From the NCBI GenBank assembly GCA_037013495.1, contig CM072810.1:108786398-108850397 (forward strand): 64,000 bases of DNA, given 5' to 3'. The position numbers and the translations under genes are program-made. Below are positions 1 through 11,300 of this stretch, piece by piece (position 1 is the first letter of the stretch; the number at the start of each line of letters is the position of its first letter). The notes beneath the pieces are model-generated. The model was not told the DNA's origin, did no database searches, and worked only from the letters and a program-made list of their open reading frames with translations. Source of the stretch: Hippophae tibetana (lineage: Eukaryota; Streptophyta; Magnoliopsida; Rosales; Elaeagnaceae).

Positions 1-1137
1 ATAGGTTTTTATCATAATATTCTCGACGCCTATAACAAAATCATAAATATTTAACATTTTATTAATTATGATATATTATAATTAATTTCTATGAGAGATA
101 ATATTGTTGTCAAAAATAACAATATATACAAAATTCTTAAGGCTCTTGTTCTGAGCTGTTGTATCTCCAGTAAGGTAATCATCTTTCTTCTTTACACATA
201 TAAACATCATGATAAATTGAACCATTAAAGGTAATTATGTCTATTTAATTTATGACTCGTGATAGACATAAGATTGTTTTCTGTGAAACCAATAATTACA
301 GGTTTTTTCGTTGCCATTGGTGTTATTTTAATTGTAACTTATATGTAGGCTGAATTTTGTGAATGGGTTGGTTTTTTTTCCCTGAGTTATATCGAGTCGG
401 GTTGTACCGGGTCAGATTAGGTTAGAATACAAATGCAGCTTACTACGGGTATTGGAAAATCTGGAAAAATAGAAAGCATAATGTGACTAGGGGGACTTAC
501 TGGCTTACGGGACCAGATGATCAACGACGATGGCAAAGACCCAGATGATCGGCGATGACGATGAAGAGATGGCCGGCGATGAAGATGAATAGAAGGGCGG
601 CGATGATGATGAACAGATGGTCGGCAAGTTATGTGTAATGGCTCGCAAAGATAGCCCGAGTTTCACAGTTTATTTTTTTGGTTTTCGAAGAGCTCGCGAT
701 GATGACTAGCCTGAGGAAAGTTTTTGTTTTTCTCTCTGAAATTCACTCTCTGATTTGAGCTCAAATCTGTATCCAAATAACAACTTCTGCTCGTTTTTTA
801 TTTCACAAACAGAATTGGTGAGAAAACAAAATTGGATTTCAGAAACGTTTTTATACCATAAAGAATATATTACGAGAGATGATTAAGATAATCTAGAGTA
901 TGTTTTTCCTCTTTATTCTATGTTATTATTACATGCATATACAATCCTATAAATAGGAATAAGAACTAGTGGCCACTAAGCTATGAATATAACAACTGAT
1001 ATCAATACATAAATACAGCTTATTTTACACTACTATTATAGCCTGTACAATATTGATATAATATAACATCTTGTTTTACACTACTATTACAGCTTGTACA
1101 ACACTTACATAATATAATATTCTCGTACAGTTTACAA
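1..1137. other. AT-rich intergenic DNA, no gene recognised
   Basis: I see no convincing coding exon here. Positions about 500-635 are richer in G and C and hold a degenerate repeat of GATGAT/GGCGATGA/GATGAAGA blocks, described separately. The rest is AT-rich sequence typical of plant intergenic regions. Confidence 0.6.
500..635. repeat. Degenerate GATGA/GGCGATGA tandem repeat
   Basis: Blocks of GGCGATGA followed by GATGAAGA-like words recur about every 20-27 bases (near 550, 574 and 598). Frames are short and stop quickly on both strands, so I treat it as a simple tandem repeat, not an acidic protein exon. It could be the leader of a decayed transposon. Confidence 0.4.
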
Positions 1138-1739
1138 CTAGAAATTCCAATCATAGAATATAACAAATTTTAATATAAAACTTAATGTTTTGATCTTAAA
1201 ATATATTAGCCTAACTACTTCATTACTCCCTAAACTAATAGCAAATTTATACATACATCTCTTAACTTTAAAAATATATGATTTAGTCCTCAATTTTTAA
1301 AATTTTACATATAGGTTCATAAGCTTTTAAATCGTATCATTTAGGTTTCAAACTTTCAAAAATTCACATAGATTCTAACTTGACTACTAAAGTATATATT
1401 TTATGATACAAAATTTTGACACATATGTGTGTCATATAATTTAAAAATTCAAAGACAAATATGTGAAATTTTAAAAGCTTGAGAAACAAATCATACTTTT
1501 TTTTTAAGTTTGGGAACCTGTATATGAATCTAGTCAAAGTTTAGAACCAATAATATAGTTTAGCGAAATATATATTACTTATTGTTGCTTTCTCTCATAC
1601 AAGCTCAAAAATTTAGAAAAGTAGAAAATTGACAATGATGCACCACATTACGTATATTACTTTGTTACATGTACTCATCATTCTTTATGAAGTACCATGC
1701 CCATTGAAATATATGACATAGTTGTATGGGTATGATACT
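1138..1739. repeat. Dispersed repeat A, copy 1 (about 600 bp)
   Basis: This stretch matches 7288-7907, inside intron 7 of the MED25 gene, in the same orientation and over its whole length with small indels. Both begin near CTAGAAATTC and end near TATGGGTATGRTACT. The middle contains loosely inverted segments around AAAGCTT, so a foldback-type element is possible. No coding capacity or target duplication was recognised. Confidence 0.75.
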
Positions 1740-1806
1740 TGTAACTTAAGATTGAAAAGAATTTATTCACTTATTTTTCATTCAAAGATACTACATATTT
1801 ATATAC

Positions 1807-2003
1807 AAAGTTAGAGACTGTTCAACATATTATTTAAAATAAATTATTTGGTAGTGGCTTAGAAGATAAATTTTAAATAATACGATCATTCTTCACCTAT
1901 CACTATATTTAGTTGACTGATATGAAAATACATTAATTTAATAAAATTTTACAAACATAAAGAGAAATTAAAACATATAAATAATTGTTATTTAATATAT
2001 TTT
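1807..2003. repeat. Repeat B, copy 1; abuts the MED25 duplication
   Basis: About 200 bp match 52866-53066 in the same orientation, from CTGTTCAAACATATTATTT-like sequence to ATTTAATATATTTTC. The match stops exactly where the MED25-linked duplicated block begins at about 2005. At the other locus, repeat B is separated from the MED25 copy by about 6.6 kb, of which 4.5 kb is the hAT element. Confidence 0.7.
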
Positions 2004-2004
2004 C

Positions 2005-2371
2005 GTCAATGCCCCTAGTGGGCTTCCTGTGCTCAGAGGGTATTAAACTCAGCTTTGCCCGCAACCCATGCTAATTCCATGCACTGAGATATTAAATTTA
2101 TTGATGATATGTGACCGTACTCGATTCACAGAAAGTAATAAAAAAATATTGCCAACTTAAGTTCTGCAATTATAGGATTTTTACCTAAACAAAAACTTTG
2201 CACGAGCTTCTCATGGGGGTACAAAGCCAATCCCCAAGGTTACTAGTACCTATTCTCTTATAAGTCCTCGGTAGATCCATGACTGACAACTGATAAAAGT
2301 TTCTTTAATATTTTTCAAACAGTCTCATTCTTTTTATAACATAATTTCGTGTTTTTGACTACTCAAACTCT
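2005..2371 (-). other. MED25 3' untranslated/downstream region
   Basis: This non-coding stretch lies just past the MED25 stop codon and is conserved in the second copy at 59696-60061. An AATAAA word on the minus strand lies near 2096-2101 and could serve in polyadenylation. The first 60-70 bp look like the remainder of a tRNA-derived SINE whose 5' end survives only next to copy 2. Confidence 0.5.
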
Positions 2372-5300
2372 TTAGCCCATAAAGCCACCACCTCCAGGCA
2401 TATTGGGTGGCACTTGAGATGATACTTGACCTTGTGAAACTAACTGTGACCTTCCAGTACCTTGAATATAAGCTTGACCAATTCCTGCCCCAACCATTTG
2501 TTGCTGCTGCGTAATTTGTGGCTGTTGCAGCTGCTGCTGCTGTTGCATCTGTGGCTGTTGAAGCTGCTGCGACTGCTGTTGCATCTGTGGCTGCTGAAGC
2601 TGCTGCTGTTGCATCTGCTGGTGTTGTTGTTGCTGTTGCATCTGCTGGTGGTGTTGCTGTTGCATCTGATGGTGGTGTTGCTGAATCTGTTGGTGTTGCT
2701 GCTGCTGTTGCATCTGCTGCTGCTGCATCTGTTGTTGCTGTTGTGGCTGAGTAGGTATTTGTGGCTTAAAAACAACCATATCCTGATTCATCAATATGCT
2801 CAGCATCCCAGCAAAAACAAATCAATAAGCTCAGCTCATCTTAACTTAATATTCATGTCTTCTGATGAGCAGGGAACAAGAATCTTAAGTCAGAGTTTTG
2901 CATTCAAGGTTTTTTTCCAAATATTGGACCAGAAACAAACAGAATTCTGAGTGCTTTAGAATCAAAACCAACTTCTACATGATGGAAGCTGATAGTAAAG
3001 GGATCTTTCTAGAAGATCAGACATAATTTGCAGATAGCTTTTGAACTAAGGAAACTTGAAAACTGGATATAAGAGCCCAGGGTTGATGTGCCATGATAAA
3101 TACAACGAGAACATAATAAAGTTCAAAGTAGTGTTACCCCAGGGAAAAGCATTCCAATCAAGCGGCATGCTTTGTCGGATACAGATAGCAGTAGTGTCTG
3201 GGATGGCAATTGGATGACTGCACACTGCATTATCATATGACAACCAATATCAGAAATGATGTCACATTAAATCGGAAAAAAAAATCTAAATAAATAATAA
3301 TCACCAATTCCCAAAATACCCATAAAAAAGGTATGGTTGTCAAGCATAAGACTTACACTGCATTTTAAAACGTTTGTGAATTTTTTATTTAGAATTAAAA
3401 GAATCAGAACTGAAGTGTAATTAAGGTGAAATTTGCCCTAAATTTTATGCTCAGGAAATTGGCACCAAGATTTATCTTGGACTCTTTGGATGACCCCCTG
3501 ATCAGGATTGAACATGCATGAGGAAGATGACGTTTTATAGACTAGTAATAAATAAATAGAGCATATCATATCAGAGGTTAAAAAGGGAAAAGCTGAAACT
3601 GTCAAGCTAAGAATAAAAAGTTTACAACTAGAAGAATTACAGAATATATAGGTGGAATTATGACCAATATCACCAATCTTAATACGGTTCAAACATGTGC
3701 CCTTTTTCGAAGAAGCCATAGCATATAACTGGAAGCTCAAATTTTGACATGAGATTAGCATTTGATTCCAACGAAATGTTGCTCCTTTCTTTGTTCAAAT
3801 TGTAGTAATATGACCTAGATTTGAAGTCTTTACTGCACTACAATCCCCATCTTTTTAACAAATGATATCCTACAATTTAACTTCAACTCATACTATGTTA
3901 TTTTGGCTAGGATAATGTACATTTTCCCAGTGTTTTTTCGCATTGTTCATCAGATAGCAAGTCAAAATGTGGATCATATACTCAGCCGCCAGAGGAGGAA
4001 AAAATTGTTCAGTAGCTAAATGACAAAAATTCAGCAGGATTACTACATTTTACAATCCAAAGAACATAAAAACTTACAAGCTTCTTCTCCTGCAATTGGC
4101 CGAGGAACCCATGCTGATGCATTGCACGGAAAACTAGAAAATCTGCCTTTCCAACATATTGCCTGAAGTAAGATACAATAGAAAAGGAAAATAAAATTAG
4201 AAGTATAACCTCATACGTCCATATAGAAACAGACAAATATGGATTATGAAATTCTTTTGAGAGCAGAATTTACTTGTTATTCATGTGGTCCTGAGATATA
4301 AGTCTAACTATTTGCATGACTGGAGGCCAATTTGCTGCAAGCCTGAAATGCAAACAAAGTAAATTGCAATAAACAAAAATAGAGTGGACCAGCCGTAAAG
4401 AAAAATGAAATACTAGTCAAAACATGTGTATTATGTATTAATAAAGATCATAAATTAGTAATTACTAGTCCACAAATAGTTAAATAAAATCTGGATAAAA
4501 TAATAAACTAGCATTTTGATATTACAGATTGACAGGATAAGTACTTCAAGAATGACAAGACCATTTCTTGAAGGTATAGATTCTATGGAAATACCGGTTA
4601 CAATTGTAGGACTACAAATAAGTTGACAAATTTTAGATTATAAATGATCTTCTACTAAATAATTAGCGAGAATTTCATGATTTCATTACGTAAAAAAAAA
4701 TAGCTCGGTTTAATCAGTCTTTATAATATGAAAATATATTTTAGCATTTAAATTTTTTCAGTTATCAAATACTTATTAAATTCCATCAATGGTTAACTAG
4801 CCCTAACCCAGGAGTTCACACGTACAAACATATATTTGTTTTTCTTGTAAACATTAGCATTTCTTGTAAAGATTAGCATAGAATTTTCTATACTTACGTC
4901 TCAAAAGCTGAAGCACTCCTGTAACCCTAAAAAAAATAAAAAAATAAATAAAAGTAAGTGGTAACAGGAGGTGAGAATATTATAATATAAGTAGTAGATT
5001 GGTCAGAATGCATATAGCACATTAAGCAGAAGATATTAGATAGATTAGAAAAACTGAAGATAAAAAAGAAACAACAAGTGCCACTCAATTTGAAGTTATT
5101 TATTTCTTTAATACAACAGAAAGGTTTTAAGAGAAAATTTAATCCTAAAAAAGGAGGGGGGGGGGGGGGCAAATGCCAAATGGAGACAAAGCATGAACAT
5201 TGAACATATCTCTGAAAAGAAACAATGCTAATTTATTAAGGTCATTAACATACTTCAAGTTTGGTAAGAAATACTGGTTTTCCTTGTCTCTGTCCAGATA

Positions 5301-8300
5301 ACTCTCCCTGCACGTATTCAATGTTTCAAGTATAATCACATAAATCCATTTCAACATTGATAGGAAATAGAAAAATAGTGGTGGTTAAAGTGAATATTGC
5401 CAACTAAAAAACCACACATCCAACCTCAGTCACATCTAACATATAAGAATTTTACCTCCCAGACTCTCACGTATTTAGATTGTGCTTGCTGTGCCGCACT
5501 AGAGACCTGTTGTGAAAGTGGAATGCTAACTGCTGAGTTATTCGCACCAAGGGATTGTAACCCAGACTGAACTTGTTGGGACATCCCTGGGGTAGGAATC
5601 ATCGTGCCTGTCCCTGAAGAAGTAACAGATAAACCAAGGCCACTCATCATGTTGGGGTTCATGCCAATACCACTTTGAACCATTTGTCCTCCAGACAAAT
5701 TTGCGTGGCTCATTCCAGGTACAATCTGACCCATATTGACACCTCCTGGGAGATTATTCATTGATTGTGACATGCCAATATTTGAATTTCCAGATACATT
5801 AGAAGTAGCTGAAGAAAATGGACCTATACTGGAGTTTTGTTGAAGAGCCCCAGACCCAGCAACTGATGTGATAACTGACTGAGCAGACGACAACATGTTT
5901 TGAGAAGTGGGCATAGAAGATGCCATTCCACTAGACATCATGTTTGGCACATGCATTCCCATTGGAGTTTGACTCATCGGTTGAAGACCCATAGAGCTTC
6001 CTCCAGTCAAGGCTACAGAGTTCATCACTTGACGGACTTGAGATAGATTGTTTAGAATGTTCACGTGGGTTGGAGCAGGACCCACAGGATGCACGGGTAG
6101 TGACACTCCACTTACTATAGGTTTCAGGTCTGACCCATTGTCATTATTTGTGATCATTTCTTGAGAAGCCGAAGATGGTGGTGATGTTGGCAAGCTAGGG
6201 ACACCTTGAGAAGTAGGATGGGGAACAGATGGAATGTGTGAAAAAGGTGGTCCCGAAACCATAGAGCTTACAGTGCTTGGTTCCTGAAGAATTATTTAAC
6301 AAGTTAATAACTAAAGACGGATATCAGAGACAGAAGAAAAAAAGACACTATTCCAACAGAATAAAGCAAGAAAATCAATGGAAGAAGATTTATATCTTAC
6401 AACTTTAATAGTAGTAGGAGGCCTATTTACAACAGAAATTGTTTTCCGGTTTATAAGGGATCCATTCCCTAACAACAAACAGAATAATGTCAAATTTAGC
6501 AAAAGAAAGAGAAATAACAAGTAATTAGCAAGAATTAATTACAATAATTGTAAGTACGCTACCATTATGACCATGTTTCACAATTTAGCAATTTGAAAAG
6601 ATAATAAAAAACTTTCAAAACTTCTTTCTTTCTCTCTATTCTTTTTTAATTACCTTTTCACACATTTCCTAACGGGGATTGTTCCAAGATTTGAGGGACG
6701 TGCAAAGTATGATGCTAAAGCATTAATAAGTTTAAGTTTAAGTTAGAAGTTATATTACATGGACTTTTCATTTTTTTATGAAGTATCCGTGTCCAACAGA
6801 CACGATATGGACATGAATATGAATGCTTGACATTTCAAATTGGTGGACATATAAAGAAAAATGAAAAAAATAAACATCGAATATCCAAAAATTTAGAACA
6901 TTCAGTGTCCTAAAAAAGTCTATGTAACATAAGTTAGAAGAAGCATAGTAATAAAATAACACTTGAAAGATAGATCCACAAAAACCAAAACAAAAAAACA
7001 TAAAAGGGTGACACTATTACCAAAATTATTTTTCGTTTAATGACAACATTATCCAACTACATTGACACTAAAATGTAATTGATTATAGGGATAAAATAGA
7101 CAACTCAAACATAACTTTTGTGACAATAACAAAAATCACAAAATAAGTGTTTGGCTTCAAAAATAGACCTTCGTAAAGCACAAAATAAGGAAGTTCAATC
7201 TACATGATCCTTAGGGTTTTCAAAACTTAATCTTAAAGATCAGCCCCTAAGCTTCCTCCTTTAATTCACATACGTTAGAAAATTCCCCTAGAAATTCAAG
7301 TCATAGAATATAACAAATATTAATATAAAACTTACTATTTTGATCTTAAAATATATTAGCTTAACTACTTCATTACTCCCCAAACTAAGAGCAACTTTAT
7401 ACATAAAACCCTTAACTTTTAAAATATATGATTTAGTCCTCAATTTCGAAAATTTTACATATAGGTTCTTAAACTTTTAAATCGTACCATTTAGGTTTCA
7501 AACTTTCAAAAATTCACATAGATTCTAACTTGGCTACTAAAGTATATATTTGTGAAACAAAATTTTGAGACATATGTGTGCAGTTCAAAACTTTAAGACA
7601 ATCATATAATTTAAAAGTTCAAAGACAAATATGTGAAGTTTTAAAAGCTTGAGAAACAAATCCTACCTTTTTTTTAAGTTTGGGAACCCATGTATGAATC
7701 TAGTCAAAGTTTAGAACCAATAATATAGTTTAGCAAAATATATATTACTTATTGTTGCTCTCTCTCATACAAGGTCAAAATTTTAGGAGTAAAAAATTGA
7801 CAATGATGTACCACATTACGTATATTGCTTTGTTACATGTACTCTTCATTCTTTGTGAAGTACCATGCCCAAGGAAATATATGACATAGGTGTATGGGTA
7901 TGGTACTCAACACTCTAAATACATGAAAAATTATAGATATTAAGAAAAAGAGCCATGCCCATCACCCAAATACATCATAAAATGGACACTTCAAATGAGT
8001 CGTAAACAAGTCCATATATGTAGATTAAATATTACGCAAAACTGCTAATATTGTAGCAAAGAGAATTGTAGAAATATATACTTAGGTCTTGACAAAATAC
8101 CAATTAGAGAATCAAAATTCTTGCCAATCAAAAAGTCAGATCAATTCTATAAATGACAAAAAAATAGATTGACACATCATTTTGTTCTTCACCAAACATA
8201 TGTAGTTGTATAAGAATGCTTCTTAAGGAGTTATAAGAAAAAAACCAACAAAACATGCAAGGATGAGTTGATAACACCATGACAAGATGCATTAACATTA

Positions 8301-11300
8301 AAAATCTCATAAAGGATAAGAAGATTGATTGTTCGAACAACCTGATGGAGGCGGGTCAGCAACCGATGTAACAGGGGTTATGTCCATCTTTACAGGACCC
8401 TGATTTACAGGGAAACTTATCACTCCATTACGACTTAGAGCAGCAAGAGCCTCCAAAAAGTTATCTGAAATTAGAACAAGAAAATAAGGGTTTTTTGCAT
8501 GATCAATGGCAGGATCAACTGCTCGAGGATTGCGCTTTCCCTACATTGGAAAAGTAAACATTCAGTACTATGTCAGCCGGTAGCAAGGAATCTTTTAATT
8601 TTTTAACAAACGAAGCAGAATTTCCCATGGAAAAATAAAAGTTTTGGACATCATCGTGACAAGTTAATTAATACCATATGGCACCATCTATGTATGCAAA
8701 CATCATTTTACTTAAAAAGCCACAAATCCCTTGATAGTTATTCATGCAATGATCTGAAAAGATTTTATTTATGTAGACGTCTTCCAGAGGGTAACTAACA
8801 AATCAAATTACACTAACATAAAACTAAGTATCGAGATCTTATTCATAAAACTTGGGGGCAATAAAATGAAACAAGAAGAAATTTTTCTATATTATTATAA
8901 TTACCGTGTTGTATATGGCTCTAAGTTTTGGAAGCTGCTTTGGACAAATGACTGACAGAGAAACTGACAACTGCATAGCAAAACGTTAACATGTTATCAT
9001 TTAATTGCAATTTTCAGGCTAAACAAACCACTACTCAAAAGCAATAAATAATCAACATAAAAAAAGTACCTGAGGAAAAAATTTAGCCAAGGTGTCAGCA
9101 TCAGAAAGACGGCTTTCTATTTGAGAGTCCATGTTATCACTCTGCTCCAAGCTTTGTATTTGGGGTCTATAAATTGGTGTCGGCAAGGGGTAAGGATTAT
9201 TTGCAGCAATAAGAATACAATGCTTTTGGTAATCAACACTCTGTTGAGTTGGATTTCCATTTTGAGGAATAGGGAACATCTGAATTGTTCATCAAAATAA
9301 TTTAAGATTATAAGAACATCAAAATGAAGCTGATATGGTTGCAGTCAGATGGTTGCAGTCAGAAGTAACAAAAATATTCAACTTTGACTTTGTCAAGAGA
9401 TCAAATTATTAACATTAAATTACAATCAAAAGTAACTCTCACATTCTTTGCAGTTACACAAACCAATTGTATTCGAATCTACGAACAAGGGGTTTTTTTT
9501 TCTTTTTTCTTTTTGGCCAAAAGTGGTTATTTCTGACTACTAAGACTTTCAATAGGAAACATTCAAAAGAAAGGTATAGAAGTAGAATTTTACTATTCTG
9601 AAACCATGAACTAAGAAATAGCAAAGTAGCCACAGAAGAACTGTACTGGACCTCTTAAAATTGATTGCATCTATGAAAATAAAGAATTTGTGAGAACAAA
9701 TAAGTAGCTAAATAAAGTATAAAGTTAATTGTTGTGCATGGAAAATAGCAATTCATGCTTGATAGAGCTTAGGTTTCCATTTCTACAAATGATAAGCAGA
9801 AACATACAATAACCTGAGATTAAAAGTGCAAGGAGAAAAAAAAATTGTACGCATAATTATATGAGAAACAAGAAGATAAGCAAATTGAAAGAGGCCAAAA
9901 TTTAGCAAATAAAACTTTATTGTATGAGAAACAAAAAGATAAGTTCAATTGAGAAACACTTTAATATCCACGTCATGTCTGCACATAGGGGAATATATCG
10001 AGAAAGGAAACCAATTCATGCTATCACATAGTCTACCATGCAATGTTCACACCATTGATTTTTCGTAGCCTGCCTATCAGTCATCTTAAAACTCAAGGTA
10101 AATGTTTGTTGCTGCTGCTTCTGAGAGAAAAACTCAACAATGAAATAGGTAGATGAAGGTGTTCAACAGCCTCAAACACACGTATTTAGTCATACAGATA
10201 TTCAGAGCACCCATAACATCTAGACATTCTTTTATATTCATTGCCCCAAAACAATTTAAAACAAAAAACACAAAAACTAATGAAAAGTTTAAATTAGTTG
10301 GCTCCATGTTCAATTCTTAAAGATGAAATCAGAAACATGGAACATAAATTAATGAAATTGTGACGGATTATATCTTAGATCAAAATGGAAGCAGTCAAGA
10401 AATTTATGTCAAAGCATAATGCAGCATACCATTAGAGCTTCGGAAAACCCTTCTGCAATTGCAGCATCGTTGAAACCACCACCAGAAAAAGGTATGGCAT
10501 TAAGCCAATCCAAGAAATTATCCACATCTCTAGTCCAGCCACTCCTTTGTACAAGGCAACCTGCAAAATGTAAAGCACAGTATAATTACAATAGCTTGTT
10601 AGCGAATTATGCTTATTTATAAGTGAGCTGCAACAAGAGCATCTAAAATATAATAATCAATGAATCAAGGTGCAGTTAAAAGAAATCTCTAAGATTAGGA
10701 AACTGGAGATTTATTGGAGTGGCTCAACACAAAGTTCAAATATTCAGAGAATCAATGACAACTAGTTTAAAAATTCTAAGAAAATCAAAATATGAAAAAT
10801 CTCATTTTCAACTTAAAAGACCAAGGGAGAGAGTTGCAAATAAAATCGAGAATTTCTACTATGATTCTAAAATTCTGATTCAATTTTATAAAGGTAAAAA
10901 TCGTTGTTCATTGAAAAAGCCCATCTAGTAAATACGAAAGAATTGGATAAAGAAATATCATGTTTTGTTCCTCAGATGAATTTGTTATTACCTTGATGCA
11001 AGAGAAAACATTGGATAGAGAAGAATGAGAAAAATGCATACCATAAATATTTCCATGAGTACTGAGCGTGACCAAAGCGAACTCAACAATGGAATTTGAA
11101 GGCTTCTGTTTATTAAAATAAATTAATAATAAACATAGCAACAATAATAACAAAAGCAATAATTATAAGGATAATTGTGGAAAAAACCTAGAGCATTAAA
11201 CATTAGAAGAAAAATAATTAGTTAGAATGAAAACATTTAATCCTCAATAAAGACAATAACCGAATTAGTAACATCTAATGTGCCCCATTTGGTCCCAACC

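Larger units (their letters stand above)
2005..6330. repeat. Segmental duplication, copy 1 (MED25 exons 9-15 plus 3' flank)
   Basis: This block is repeated at about 59696-64000 in the same orientation, exons and introns alike. The offset falls from 57,690 at the stop codon to 57,670 at exon 9, reflecting small indels. By eye I count 17 differences in the 828 bp of exon 9. The right limit is set by the window edge, so the duplication may extend further. Confidence 0.95.

Noticed and set aside
2462..2950. Leu-rich and Ala-rich open frames on the plus strand opposite the MED25 tail (also at 60152-60634)
   Set aside because: They are the antisense reading of the CAG-type repeat. The minus-strand frame is the conserved MED25 tail.
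5156..5169. Run of 14 G residues
   Set aside because: Lies in MED25 intron 10 and is shorter in copy 2; a homopolymer indel and possible sequencing artefact, not a functional motif.
10419..10622. Plus-strand 67-codon open frame
   Set aside because: It is antisense to MED25 exon 4, which matches the von Willebrand A domain in phase with its neighbours.
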